A stretch of DNA of 64,000 nt from JAJFKB01 sp965230515 (GTDB taxonomy: Bacteria > Pseudomonadota > Gammaproteobacteria > Pseudomonadales > IMCC2047), in NCBI GenBank assembly GCA_965230515.1, contig OZ246007.1, positions 496,001-560,000 on the forward strand, given 5' to 3'. Below, piece after piece: positions 55,379 to 64,000 of the stretch; position 1 is the first letter of the stretch; each line of letters opens with the position of its first letter. The notes under the pieces were generated by a model. The model was given only the letters and a program-made list of their open reading frames with translations, was not told the origin of the DNA and did no database searches. A program made the position numbers and the translations under genes.

Positions 55379-56290
55379 TTAAAAAATAGACTGGTATTGA
55401 AGAAGCTGCGCTTTGGTTAACACAAAAACACCATGCCCGCCCTTCTCAAAATCCAGCCAAAGAAAAGGCACCTGCTCATACTGTTCCCGTAATGCTGCCT
55501 CACTGTTGCCGACTTCCGCCACCAAAATACCGTATTCGGAAAGGTACTGTCCGGCACCTCGCAAAATAGCCCTGATACAATCCAGGCCATCATTTCCGGA
55601 GGTTAAACCCAGCTCAGGCTCATGGCGGTATTCCTCTGGCATAGAGGCCAGGTCTGTGGCATCGACGTATGGCGGATTCGACACAATCAAGTCATACTCT
55701 TTTGCCGCGATATTTGCGTACAGATCCGATTGAAGCAACTGAACACGTGATTTAAGATGGTGTTTATCTACATTTATTTGCGCAACCGCCAGCGCATCCT
55801 CAGAGATATCTGCCAAATCCACCTGCGCTTCAGGAAAAGCAGCGGCACAGCCAATACCAATGCAACCACTACCGCAACACAGATCAAGAATACTGTTAAT
55901 TTCATCGCCGCAAAGCCAGGGTGTAAACCCTCGTTCAATCAACTCGGCAATTGGCGAGCGCGGAACCAGCACCCGCTCATCGACGTAGAATGGAATTCCG
56001 GCGAACCAGGCTTCGTTAGTCAGATATGCGAGGGGAATACGCTCTGTAATCCTGCGCTCAACAACCACACAAATACGTTTCCTCTCTTCATGCGTCAGTC
56101 GTGCATCCATAACTGCCGAATCAATATCCCACGGCAAATGCAGGCAACTTAACACCAGATAGACTGCCTCATCCCAGGCGTTATCAGATCCATGACCGAA
56201 AAAGACCTGTTCCTGGTTAAAACGACTCGCAGCCCAGCGAATATAGTCTCGTATTGAAATTAATTCATTAACAGGCGATTTCGATTGCAT
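55379..56290 (-). CDS. prmB: Ribosomal protein L3 glutamine methyltransferase
   Basis: The product has 303 residues. SAM motif DLCCGSGCIGIGC (136-148) and the catalytic NPPY (205-208) define a HemK/PrmB-type enzyme. The assignment to PrmB rather than PrmC rests on the aroC neighbourhood and on the N-terminal domain. It methylates a glutamine of L3 in relatives. Confidence 0.93.
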   Translation of the reverse strand: MQSKSPVNELISIRDYIRWAASRFNQEQVFFGHGSDNAWDEAVYLVLSCLHLPWDIDSAVMDARLTHEERKRICVVVERRITERIPLAYLTNEAWFAGIPFYVDERVLVPRSPIAELIERGFTPWLCGDEINSILDLCCGSGCIGIGCAAAFPEAQVDLADISEDALAVAQINVDKHHLKSRVQLLQSDLYANIAAKEYDLIVSNPPYVDATDLASMPEEYRHEPELGLTSGNDGLDCIRAILRGAGQYLSEYGILVAEVGNSEAALREQYEQVPFLWLDFEKGGHGVFVLTKAQLLQYQSIF

Positions 56291-56849
56291 AATGAGTGGT
56301 ACCCAGCCGATTTCCGGCTTTCAATAATCGATCAATTCTACCCAATCCAACCGCAAATATCCCGCGAAATAAATGGCAAATAATAGACAAACCCTATAAA
56401 TCAGTTTACCTTATCGTAGCGTTAGAGCTGGATGGCACTTACTTAAATTGTTTTACACCCTCCCCTATGGAGTGTGTGGTGACAGGTAAGAAATAAACGT
56501 CTCCTCTCCACATGAGGGTATCGCGAAAGACAAGACAGAAATACCTCCTCTCCCTCTTGGAGAGGACTATGGTGAGAGAAAACCTTGTAACTTATTGATG
56601 AGTATGGCTTCTGTTTTACCCCTCACCCTAACCCTCTCCCCTTAAAGGGGGCGAGGGGACAGTGAAGAAGCTCTCCCCTTAAAGGGGCGAGGGGGCAGTG
56701 AAGAAGCTCTCCCCTTAAAGGGGCGAGGGAACGCGCGACAACCTCTAGGTGAGCGGGATGGGGAGAGGGAAGAAGGGACTGAAAACGCATGTTTTTTCGG
56801 TTTAAGTAAGTACCATTCGAATTAAAGCTTTTAAATCAGCAGGAAAGAG
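56291..56849. other. Gene-free gap with the dispersed G/C repeat
   Basis: No gene is seen. From about 56540 the gap contains several G/C-rich CTCTCC/GGAGAG inverted stretches, then the repeat cluster described at 56619-56729. A promoter for folE should be in 56780-56845. Confidence 0.6.
56619..56729. repeat. Dispersed G/C repeat with 36-bp tandem copies
   Basis: Starts CCCCTCACCCTAACCCTC (56619-56636). The unit beginning CTCTCCCCTTAAAGGGG and ending CAGTGAAGAAG repeats at 56634-56670, 56671-56706 and, truncated, 56707-56729. Each carries a CCCCTTAAAGGGG hairpin. The first ~45 bp match the minus strand of the repeat at 32118-32076. Confidence 0.75.
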
Positions 56850-57392
56850 ATGGAACAGCAATTTGCAAAGATCATCGAGCTAATAGGCGAAGACCTGGAG
56901 CGAGATGGCCTGATAGACACGCCGAAGCGAGCAGCCAAGGCTTTTGAATTTTTGAATCGAGGCTACCGCCAGAATATCGACGAAGTTGTTAATGGCGCAC
57001 TTTTTGAGTCTGACAGTGACGAGATGGTGATAGTAAAACATATCGAGCTCTATTCTCTGTGTGAACACCACCTTCTACCCTTTATCGGAAAATGCCACGT
57101 TGCCTATATACCAAACGGTAAGGTGCTTGGCCTTTCAAAGGTGGCCCGAGTGGTTGATATGTTTGCACGGCGACTGCAGATTCAGGAAAAACTAACCCAG
57201 GAAATCGCGGAAACCATTCAGCAGGTAACCGGCGCTAAGGGAGTGGCCGTGATCATAGAGGCTCAACACATGTGCATGATGATGCGCGGCGTTGAAAAAC
57301 AGAACTCGCTTATGACAACTTCTGCTATGCTGGGCGCTTTCAGAAATAGCGTTGCCACGCGCAGTGAATTTCTTTCACTGATTGGTTGCTAA
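56850..57392 (+). CDS. folE: GTP cyclohydrolase I
   Basis: The product has 180 residues, a short FolE1 form. Zinc ligands Cys71, His74 and Cys142 lie in SLCEHHLLPFIGKCHVAYIP and EAQHMCMMMRGV. It opens GTP to dihydroneopterin triphosphate for folate. AGGAAAGAG lies before the ATG. Confidence 0.97.
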   Translation: MEQQFAKIIELIGEDLERDGLIDTPKRAAKAFEFLNRGYRQNIDEVVNGALFESDSDEMVIVKHIELYSLCEHHLLPFIGKCHVAYIPNGKVLGLSKVARVVDMFARRLQIQEKLTQEIAETIQQVTGAKGVAVIIEAQHMCMMMRGVEKQNSLMTTSAMLGAFRNSVATRSEFLSLIGC

Positions 57393-57418
57393 ACAGACTT
57401 TGCCTAACAAAGGAAAGA

Positions 57419-57439
57419 CCAGCGCTTAGTTTGCGCTGG
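57419..57439. terminator. Hairpin between folE and the cytochrome gene
   Basis: The stem CCAGCGC/GCGCTGG with a 7-base loop overlaps the 3' end of the cytochrome gene, 27 bp after the folE stop. It may end both transcripts. Confidence 0.45.
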
Positions 57440-57863
57440 CCAAAACTTTGTCTATCTGATCGACCAGCTTACTTCGCAAATTATCCACTTCCGTGAGTGC
57501 GTTAACCCGCAGCGCTCCCACCTCTTCCGCGCCAAAGGGCTGAAGGCTTTCCGGTAGACTGGAACCACCGAACTCGGCAATCATCCAGTTTAGCATGGTA
57601 GCCAGACGCTCATCGTTCAATGCTGCGTTTGCAGTGCCCGGCACCTGAACCAGAAATTCCCGTCCACCTTCGACCTTAAAAAAGTGGCCAATATACTCTT
57701 TCATTGCGGGAACATCGCCATTTCCTTCGCCAGTCGGCGAATGGCACCCCTGACAGTTCATAATGTAGTCTTCTCGCGCCTGTGCGTCTGATTGCGACTC
57801 AGTCGCGGCACCGGCATACATTGGAAAAGCCAGAATTAGTAGCATACCAAAAAATGAACGCAT
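57426..57863 (-). CDS. Monohaem c-type cytochrome of the amine dehydrogenase operon
   Basis: The product has 145 residues with a signal peptide (to about residue 21) and one haem site CQGCH (37-41). Its start codon overlaps the upstream cytochrome's stop (TAATG), so they are coupled. Last gene of the operon; likely accepts electrons from the dehydrogenase or passes them to the oxidase. Confidence 0.85.
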   Translation of the reverse strand: MRSFFGMLLILAFPMYAGAATESQSDAQAREDYIMNCQGCHSPTGEGNGDVPAMKEYIGHFFKVEGGREFLVQVPGTANAALNDERLATMLNWMIAEFGGSSLPESLQPFGAEEVGALRVNALTEVDNLRSKLVDQIDKVLASAN

Positions 57864-58351
57864 TACTGTAACTCCGGATTTTGACTGAACAATAGTTGCC
57901 TCAAATTTAATACCTGGTTTACATCTGCTTCTGCGTGTTTGGCCAGCACTGCATCCACTTCCTGCGCAGTGAAGGGCTGCCAGTCAGGAGCACTCTTATT
58001 CAAACCGGTCGCAATAAAATTAAGTACTTTTGCAGTTGCTACGCTATCCAGTGCTCCGCCCTGCCCCGGCATCATTCCCGCATAAGGTACGCCTGCCACG
58101 GTAATTGGTCCCGCTAAACCACGGTCTACGACCAACACTAAATACTCCCGCCCTTCAGGCAAACTTGCAATAGGTGCCAACCGATCTTTCAAAGGAGGAA
58201 ATACACCAGGCAAGCCGGCACCATCTGGCAGATGACAAGCCGCGCATCGCCCGTATTCATCAGGTGCCTGCGCGGAAACCAGACTGGATAGGCCTAATAA
58301 CACAGCAGCCAGCGTTGTACCTAAAACTCTTAACATTCCAATGATCCTCAA
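57863..58351 (-). CDS. Monohaem c-type cytochrome, possible direct acceptor of the amine dehydrogenase
   Basis: The product has 162 residues: signal peptide (cleaved near SAQAP, about 29), haem site CAACH (36-40), Met-rich loop (AGVPYAGMMPGQGG) for the axial ligand. It follows the light-chain gene by 7 bp. In the aromatic amine dehydrogenase (aau) cluster of Alcaligenes a small periplasmic monohaem cytochrome also follows the light-chain gene. Confidence 0.87.
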   Translation of the reverse strand: MRIIGMLRVLGTTLAAVLLGLSSLVSAQAPDEYGRCAACHLPDGAGLPGVFPPLKDRLAPIASLPEGREYLVLVVDRGLAGPITVAGVPYAGMMPGQGGALDSVATAKVLNFIATGLNKSAPDWQPFTAQEVDAVLAKHAEADVNQVLNLRQLLFSQNPELQ

Positions 58352-58358
58352 AAAACCG

Positions 58359-58877
58359 CTATTTATCCAGGGCTACACCAACCACAATTGCTGTTGAGCA
58401 ATTGTATGTAGCGCTTTTGGTACCCAAACACCAGTTAATGTCATTGGCCTTATCCGGACGATAAATCGGTCGATCACTCTCATTACGCGTACACAGGCAG
58501 TTACCACAGGATGTTTTTCCGCAGCAATCATTATAAGAAATAATATAGTTTCTTCCGTCCGCCGGATTACGACAGGTACCAATCCAGGTGATCGGTGACA
58601 TTTCCGTTCCCGGAGGACAGGTATTCTGCGTACCACCACAGCAGGAACACAGAAATCCATCAATCGCACAATAGCGCCAGTATTCACACTGCATCGGGTC
58701 ACCGGGATCGACGGGTGCGCCGAGCTTTTCACCCTCCGCTGCACGTGCGACCGGTAGCAAAGGAATGGCAGCAGAGCCAACCAACAAGCCACCCAAGCCC
58801 TTTAACAGACCTCGACGCGAGCTTCTTTGAGCCACTTTACGCGATGATGCTTCCGCTACCTTATCCAACCATTTCAT
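58359..58877 (-). CDS. mauA: Amine dehydrogenase light (small) subunit, TTQ-containing
   Basis: The product has 172 residues. It has a Tat-type signal (SSRRGLLKGLGGLLVGSAA) and 14 cysteines. TTQ tryptophans can be placed at Trp98 (PITWIGTC) and Trp149 (NDINWCLGT), 51 residues apart, the same spacing as Trp57/Trp108 in methylamine dehydrogenase. The catalytic Asp is Asp117 (YNDCC), 19 after the first Trp, and a second conserved Asp is Asp73. Substrate may be methylamine or aromatic amines; the order B-E-D-A with following cytochrome and no mauF/G/L/M/N nearby favours the aau type. Confidence 0.93.
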   Translation of the reverse strand: MKWLDKVAEASSRKVAQRSSRRGLLKGLGGLLVGSAAIPLLPVARAAEGEKLGAPVDPGDPMQCEYWRYCAIDGFLCSCCGGTQNTCPPGTEMSPITWIGTCRNPADGRNYIISYNDCCGKTSCGNCLCTRNESDRPIYRPDKANDINWCLGTKSATYNCSTAIVVGVALDK

Positions 58878-58887
58878 ATCAGTACTC

Positions 58888-59511
58888 CTAGCGCACTTCT
58901 TTAATCATTTCGTTATTATCTTGTTGTTGCTGCATATATTGCTGAATTGATGCCACATTATGCTCTTTGGCCTCAAACAAACTCTCCAGATGTTCCCGGG
59001 AGTTTATGATCCCCATGGATGCAATTTGCCCTTTATCATCAATTAATACCCCATAGGGCAGCTTCGCCACACCGTAGGTTTTACCAAGTATCTCTGATAC
59101 CACGTACGGAAATGCATTCAGTTCATGCTCAGCGACAAAGCCTCTATGATCATGCTCTTCCCCGTCGCTGGCCAAAACAACATCAAACCAGCTTCCTTCG
59201 CTTTTGACTGCTGATTTGATAACGGGCAATAACGTTTTGCAAATCGGGCAGTCGGGCGACAGAAAAAATAACAATTGGCTCTTTTCCTGAGACTGACCAC
59301 CCAATAGCAGCGTATTTCCTTCCAATGTTTTTGCCGACACCTCCGGTGCTGGCATACCCACCTCTAGCGCCTGGTTTACCATGAGCGCACCTGCAGGAGC
59401 AACCCTTTCGTAAAGCACACCGATCTGCCGGGTTAGCGCAAAAATCACCAGCGCCATAGCAATCAGCGCAATCCATAGCACAATATTGGAAATTATCAGA
59501 GCCTCTATCAT
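58888..59511 (-). CDS. mauD: MauD/AauD, thioredoxin-like maturation protein
   Basis: The product has 207 residues: one N-terminal membrane helix, then a thioredoxin fold with active site CPIC (Cys88-Cys91). It is needed for disulfide formation in the small subunit, which has many disulfides. The C-terminus has a glutamine-rich stretch (QQYMQQQQDNN). Lies between mauE and mauA, as in known clusters. Confidence 0.93.
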   Translation of the reverse strand: MIEALIISNIVLWIALIAMALVIFALTRQIGVLYERVAPAGALMVNQALEVGMPAPEVSAKTLEGNTLLLGGQSQEKSQLLFFLSPDCPICKTLLPVIKSAVKSEGSWFDVVLASDGEEHDHRGFVAEHELNAFPYVVSEILGKTYGVAKLPYGVLIDDKGQIASMGIINSREHLESLFEAKEHNVASIQQYMQQQQDNNEMIKEVR

Positions 59512-59516
59512 AACCT

Positions 59517-60050
59517 CTAGCCTCTTAAGTTCCTGAGTCGCGTGGAATTGGCAGTTAGTTGTTCCGTTCCAGCGTAAATAACAAACGCCAGCGTCGCAGC
59601 AAGCACAATCACGATCATATCGAACCAGATCAGCTCACGGGAAAACGGCGTTATACCCGCTATAATGGCGATCACCATCAGCAAGCCATTCCTTAACAAT
59701 AACCAGGCACTCAATTTCTGTTTAGTTGCTGCAGGCCCGGAACACCCGCAGTCGATGCTGGTTCTGCCACGTAGCAGGTTTATACCAATAGCCATCGCAT
59801 AAATGAGCAATAGCAGTAGTGCAAACCAGGCAGCCAACTCTCGGCTGACGGGAATCAGCAATAGAAAGCCGGTACATAATTCGGCCAGGCCTATGGTGAT
59901 CGCAATGGCTTCATTACCCGCTACAAGAGGCAACTGATACTCACGAATTACCGATGCATAATAGCGAGGGGCTCTTAGTTTTTGCCAGCCTGCAACCAAA
60001 AACAAAAAGCTAATAAAGAGCGTCGCAATCACCACAAAAACCAAATCCAC
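59517..60050 (-). CDS. mauE: MauE/AauE, membrane protein for small-subunit maturation
   Basis: The product has 177 residues with four membrane helices of the MauE/DoxX type (start MDLVFVVIATLFISFLFLVAGWQKLRAP). CGCSGPA holds a cysteine pair that may pass electrons to MauD. Known to be required for the small subunit in methylotrophs. It starts 16 bp after the heavy-chain gene. Confidence 0.92.
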   Translation of the reverse strand: MDLVFVVIATLFISFLFLVAGWQKLRAPRYYASVIREYQLPLVAGNEAIAITIGLAELCTGFLLLIPVSRELAAWFALLLLLIYAMAIGINLLRGRTSIDCGCSGPAATKQKLSAWLLLRNGLLMVIAIIAGITPFSRELIWFDMIVIVLAATLAFVIYAGTEQLTANSTRLRNLRG

Positions 60051-60066
60051 TACGGTCAGTCCCTGT

Positions 60067-61338
60067 TCACTCAGCGCCGTAGACTACAAATGGCGTTTCC
60101 ATCACGACCTCCGAAAGCGTTCGCTGAAAACTGCCACTATTGGCATCGTAAACGTCCAACTGCATATTAGCATTAGTCACTACCATCGTTGGATTTGATC
60201 CGTGTGTAACCGCGAGCGAGACGCCCCAGTTTTCAAGTTTGATCCGCTGCACCCGCTGACCCTTTGTCACGTCAAAAACCCAGACTTCAGGGCCACCGTC
60301 TTTATGGCTGCCGTTATAGCCCTCAGGATGCATCAGAATATACATTCTACCCTGATCGTCTGTCTCATTTAACTGCCAGCCTCCGGGTCGCCAACCCTGC
60401 TCTTTTTCTTCATCAGTAGTCAATGACCAGATTTCGCCAATCACCGGCTTAACGCCATTTAAGTCAATGGGCTGAACATTACCGGCAAAAGTCGGGAAAT
60501 AAGCGACGCCGTTGATAATGACCGGCTTTTCAAACAGCGGGGTTTTGTCCGTATCAAAGAATGGTGCAATCCGTTCGTTACTTGCTACCTGTCCTTCTCC
60601 ATCCAATTGCACGGTATAGAAACCGCCGTTCGAACAAATCGAGCTAAAGCCGCTCGGGCCAGTTGGGTAAATCAGTGAACAACCGGGAATGGGTACTTCG
60701 TTCACCACTTCCCTGCTATCGAGGTCAATGACGGTCACCGAAGTCGCCGGTGTCAAATTAAACACCAGCAGAAACTTCTCGTTATTAATCAGTTGTAGCG
60801 CATGCCGCTCTGGCATCGTATTGGATCGCTTCATGGGCAGAATGATTTCTGCTATCGGAGCCAGATCGTCTTTACTCCAAATCGTGACCACATCGGTTCG
60901 TGTCCCACGGGTACCTCTGGAATAAAAAGTTTCAGCAACATACATTTCCGGTCTTGCTGTGCCTTGAACAAATTGCCCTATAAATGAAATCGATATCTGC
61001 CCCTTAATTTGCTCGCCAACGGTTTCGGCTGTTGGGTCTATCACGAACAACTTACCTTCCACAAAGTGGAAGAAAGCCGCATCGTGGGCAATTATCCAGT
61101 TTTCAGGGTAGGGTACAGCCAGCTTATTGATGATTCCAATCGGTTCGGCTTTTAAAGGCGCGGGCGTTAGCCCCGGCGTTGCCGCCGGGACCGACGCAGG
61201 CTCCTTAGACTCTTTCAAGCTTTCTGAGCTAGCAGCGACCTCAGATACCGACGAATCAACTTTAGGTTGCTCCGCATTATCGCCACAGGCGGCAAGACCG
61301 ACTAATGCAAGCAGTGCCAGAAACAGGTGTCTTTTCAT
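60067..61338 (-). CDS. mauB: Amine dehydrogenase heavy (large) subunit, probable lipoprotein
   Basis: The product has 423 residues. After a lipobox-like LVGLAAC (Cys18) comes a Ser/Ala/Pro/Glu-rich linker (to about 65), then a seven-bladed-propeller domain typical of MauB/AauB (VTVIDLDSREVVNEVPIPGCSLIYPTG, SSICSNGGFYTVQLD, HKDGGPEVWVFDVTKGQRVQRI). The large subunit binds and shields the TTQ subunit. A lipid-anchored start is unusual; characterised amine dehydrogenase large subunits are soluble periplasmic proteins. Confidence 0.9.
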   Translation of the reverse strand: MKRHLFLALLALVGLAACGDNAEQPKVDSSVSEVAASSESLKESKEPASVPAATPGLTPAPLKAEPIGIINKLAVPYPENWIIAHDAAFFHFVEGKLFVIDPTAETVGEQIKGQISISFIGQFVQGTARPEMYVAETFYSRGTRGTRTDVVTIWSKDDLAPIAEIILPMKRSNTMPERHALQLINNEKFLLVFNLTPATSVTVIDLDSREVVNEVPIPGCSLIYPTGPSGFSSICSNGGFYTVQLDGEGQVASNERIAPFFDTDKTPLFEKPVIINGVAYFPTFAGNVQPIDLNGVKPVIGEIWSLTTDEEKEQGWRPGGWQLNETDDQGRMYILMHPEGYNGSHKDGGPEVWVFDVTKGQRVQRIKLENWGVSLAVTHGSNPTMVVTNANMQLDVYDANSGSFQRTLSEVVMETPFVVYGAE

Positions 61339-61349
61339 GGTAAGCTTCC

Positions 61350-62759
61350 TTAGTTTTTATCGATGCTAACGACCTGGATGGATGTGTACTCCGAAAGGCC
61401 TTCCTCTGCAAACTCTACACCGAATCCAGAGGCTTTAACACCACCGAACGGCACATTAGGTTGAACTATTGCATGCTTATTGACCCATGCAGTGCCACAT
61501 TCCAGCTGCATAGAAAGCTGTTTGCCTTTTTCCAGGTCGCTGGTCCAAATCGAACCACCCAGACCATTTTCGCAATCGTTTGCACGACGAATCGCATCGT
61601 CCACATCGGTGTATTTAATAATCGGCAAGACCGGACCAAACTGCTCCTCATCAACAACACGGCAGCCGTCTGACACATCAGCAATCAACGTCAGCGGATA
61701 AAACAACCCCTCGCCCGCTTCTCCGCCACAGAGTACACGTCCACCCTGCGCTTTGGCATCGTCCACCAGCTCTCTTACATAGTCGAACTGTGCCTGATTC
61801 TGTACCGGGCCAAACACGTTATTTTCATCAAGCCCGTCACCCATAGGCATTTGCGTTGCCATGGCTGTCAGACCTTCACAAACCTGGTCATAAATATCTT
61901 CATGAACATAGAGACGCTTCAGTGCAGCGCAGGTTTGCCCTGAGTTGATAAAAGAACCCCAGAAAAGTTTTTCCAGAATTGCAGGAACATTTGCATCCGG
62001 CAATACAATCCCCGCATCGTTTCCTCCCAACTCCAGAGTTAAGCGTTTGAGCGTAGCGGATGCATTTTCCATGATGCTCTTGCCGGTAGGTGTTGAACCG
62101 GTGAAAACAATTTTTTGGATACCTTCGTGGGTCGCCATACGACGACCGATACTACCGCCGCCAGTGACAATATTCATGACACCCGCTGGCAGTACTTCAT
62201 TAATCAGCTCAACCATACGAATGCTGCTCAAAGGAGTCAGCGAAGATGGTTTCATCACTACCGTACAACCCGATCGAATCGCAGGAATAATATGCCAAAT
62301 ACCGATCATCAGCGGCCAGTTCCAGGGAGCAATGGAGCCCACAACACCAACAGGCTTGCGGTGTTGTTCAATAATATTTTCTTCAGTTTCTTCAATAACC
62401 TTTACGGGTAGGGTAAGTGCGGCGGTCGCCTGTGTCCATCCGACACAACCTTCCAACTCAAACTCAGACCCCAGACCTTTTAAGGGTTTACCCTGCTCAC
62501 GCGTCAAAAGCTCCGCCAATTCAGCTGAATTCTGAGCCAGCACATCAGCAATTTTATTACACGCCGCCTGACGTTCTTCGTCCGGCACAACGCTCCAACT
62601 TTTGAATGCCCGGTTAGCCGCCGCTACCGCTTCGTCTAACTGCTCATCACTTGCCTGCGGACATGCGCCCACAACTTCACCCGAAGCGGGATTCATAACA
62701 TCGAAATAATGCTCAGTGGCTACTTTCTTGCCATCGATGATTAGACTGTAAGACGCCAT
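61350..62759 (-). CDS. NAD(P)-dependent aldehyde dehydrogenase
   Basis: The product has 469 residues. Catalytic Cys in GQTCAALKR and general-base Glu in TLELGGNDAGIV are visible, with FTGSTPTGKSIM for the cofactor. First gene of the amine dehydrogenase operon (11 bp before the heavy-chain gene), so it likely oxidises the aldehyde made from the amine. No signal peptide; cytoplasmic. Confidence 0.95.
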   Translation of the reverse strand: MASYSLIIDGKKVATEHYFDVMNPASGEVVGACPQASDEQLDEAVAAANRAFKSWSVVPDEERQAACNKIADVLAQNSAELAELLTREQGKPLKGLGSEFELEGCVGWTQATAALTLPVKVIEETEENIIEQHRKPVGVVGSIAPWNWPLMIGIWHIIPAIRSGCTVVMKPSSLTPLSSIRMVELINEVLPAGVMNIVTGGGSIGRRMATHEGIQKIVFTGSTPTGKSIMENASATLKRLTLELGGNDAGIVLPDANVPAILEKLFWGSFINSGQTCAALKRLYVHEDIYDQVCEGLTAMATQMPMGDGLDENNVFGPVQNQAQFDYVRELVDDAKAQGGRVLCGGEAGEGLFYPLTLIADVSDGCRVVDEEQFGPVLPIIKYTDVDDAIRRANDCENGLGGSIWTSDLEKGKQLSMQLECGTAWVNKHAIVQPNVPFGGVKASGFGVEFAEEGLSEYTSIQVVSIDKN

Positions 62760-62842
62760 GGAAAAACTCCTATAAAAGATTAACTACCACACCCCATGAC
62801 GAAACAACATCACAGGGAAAATAAACAAGGTCCAGATAGAAA

Positions 62843-62870
62843 CCCCGGCTAACCCTAAGATTAACCGGGG
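62843..62870 (-). terminator. Terminator after the third TonB receptor
   Basis: On the minus strand CCCCGGTTAA...TTAGCCGGGG (10 bp, one mismatch) is followed by TTTCTATCT. It lies 20 bp after the receptor stop, so the amine operon must have its own promoter in 62760-62842. Confidence 0.7.
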
Positions 62871-62890
62871 GTATTCAAAAGCTTCAGTGA

Positions 62891-64000
62891 TTAGAAGCTG
62901 TAGTTGAGATTCACACCATACCAGCGTGGTGGAGCAAAGAACTGCTGGTTAAAGCCTGCAGGACCTGAGAAGTCAAAGGTATACACTCGGTATTCCTCGT
63001 CCGTCAGGTTCTTGACATAAGCAGCCACCGAAAAGTTATCGGTAACCTGATAGCCAATGCGGGCATTATAGACCGTGTAGCTGTCCTCTTCAGAAACATC
63101 ACTGTTGGTGATATCAAAGTAGTGCTTAGCCTGGTGATTAAAATCAACCTGCAAAGACAGGGCTTCTGTTGCCTGGAATCTCACGATACCATTCAACGAG
63201 AAATCAGGCGCCAACACCATTTCAGTGTCGGAAACCGTGCCCACGCCACGTACAGTCACTTCATCCACTTCAGTATCCAGGAAGCTGGCACCCAGGCTGA
63301 TATCCCACTGGTCAGTGGGTACCCAGATCATCTCCAGATCAAGACCCTGTACTTCCGCATCCGAGTTGTTGATAAACTGACTCAGACCGGCGAAGGTCAA
63401 TGCCTGATAATCCTGATAGTCATAGTAGAAGGCTGTTGCATTCAAACGCATTGCACCACCGGCGAGAGTTGCCTTGAAACCAATCTCGTAGCTGGTCAAC
63501 TCCTCTTCATCAAACGGAATATCCGATTCCAATACACCGTCGGTGAAATCAAGGAATCCACCGTTAAAGCCACCGCTCTTGAAACCCTTCGCAATATTAA
63601 AGAAGATCAGGGTGTCTTCGTTAGGACGGAAATCGATACCGATCTTACCGGAGATATTATCGGTATCCAGCTCGTTCATATTAGAGGCCGCCACCAGGGG
63701 GTTGGCATCTGTGAAGTCGATGTAGGTATTGCTACCTGGCCAGTCAGCCCCAAAACCAAAACCACACACGTCACCGGCAGGTATGATACAGGAGTTTAAC
63801 ACTGCCATTGGATCCGCATCGGTGCGGTTCTGATAATCCATCTCCCGCTCTTCTTCGGTATAACGCAAACCAAAGGTCATCGTTAAGGTATCGGAGAGCT
63901 CATATTCCACCTGACCAAAAAAGCCGAGTGATTCAGTTTCCTGCTCGTAATCCACATCGTAGTTCAGGAAAGGCACGATACCGTCACCAAAAGTTCCGGC
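62891..64000 (-). CDS. TonB-dependent receptor, C-terminal part
   Basis: About 369 residues to the window edge; the gene begins outside. It is a beta-barrel of the same type as the receptor at 3696 (TFGLRYTEEEREMDY, FFNIAKGFKSGGFNGGFLDF, YVKNLTDEEYRVYTFD) ending in GVNLNYSF. It is upstream of the amine operon on the same strand and separated by a terminator. The ligand is unknown. Confidence 0.92.
   Translation of the reverse strand, partial: AGTFGDGIVPFLNYDVDYEQETESLGFFGQVEYELSDTLTMTFGLRYTEEEREMDYQNRTDADPMAVLNSCIIPAGDVCGFGFGADWPGSNTYIDFTDANPLVAASNMNELDTDNISGKIGIDFRPNEDTLIFFNIAKGFKSGGFNGGFLDFTDGVLESDIPFDEEELTSYEIGFKATLAGGAMRLNATAFYYDYQDYQALTFAGLSQFINNSDAEVQGLDLEMIWVPTDQWDISLGASFLDTEVDEVTVRGVGTVSDTEMVLAPDFSLNGIVRFQATEALSLQVDFNHQAKHYFDITNSDVSEEDSYTVYNARIGYQVTDNFSVAAYVKNLTDEEYRVYTFDFSGPAGFNQQFFAPPRWYGVNLNYSF

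Overview
The window looks like chromosomal DNA of a free-living, Gram-negative, aerobic gammaproteobacterium close to the Pseudomonadales/Cellvibrionales group. Evidence: three TonB-dependent receptors, FimV (type IV pilus/polar hub), many periplasmic c-type cytochromes, and two gene blocks in the order known from Pseudomonas: metZ-purF-cvpA-SPOR-folC-accD-truA-fimV-asd-leuB-leuD-leuC-lysR, and MFS-aroC-prmB followed by folE. The exact genus cannot be read from the sequence.

Layout. 1-6.1 kb: end of a large MalT-like LuxR regulator, then a minus-strand set (NTF2-like protein, HDAC-like deacetylase, amidase, TonB receptor) that looks like uptake and hydrolysis of an amide. 6.3-14.8 kb: a secreted-type methyltransferase, then a complete aerotolerance-type (Bat) operon: MoxR ATPase, DUF58, DUF4381, two VWA proteins, BatD and a small membrane protein. 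15-22 kb: mixed genes (DUF1289, GST, FAD monooxygenase, DUF2238-like membrane protein, patatin, hotdog protein, class V aminotransferase with a divergent Lrp regulator). 22.3-22.7 kb: wreck of a PEP-CTERM gene with a likely sigma-54 promoter. 22.8-27.5 kb: TonB receptor, amidase of the nitrilase superfamily and L-serine dehydratase. 28-34.7 kb: SDR, TetR regulator with two clear operators, a haem/FG-GAP protein, an MFS carrier and a dihaem cytochrome.

34.7-37.9 kb is an AT-richer accessory patch. It holds what looks like a single integron gene cassette (about 35267-36641) with an attC-like site, carrying an unknown 258-residue protein and a PIN-domain protein as an overlapping pair. A DUF418 membrane protein gene follows and then tRNA-Lys(CUU). 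38-56.3 kb is the conserved housekeeping block (methionine, purine, folate, fatty acid, leucine, chorismate genes).

56.3-64 kb: a G/C-rich dispersed repeat, folE, and a minus-strand operon for a tryptophan-tryptophylquinone amine dehydrogenase (aldehyde dehydrogenase, heavy chain, MauE, MauD, light chain, two c cytochromes), ending at a third TonB receptor cut by the window edge. The operon would oxidise primary amines in the periplasm, pass electrons to cytochromes, and oxidise the aldehyde in the cytoplasm. Amidases, a deacetylase-like enzyme, an amine dehydrogenase and serine dehydratase together suggest a habit of living on amides, amines and amino acids.
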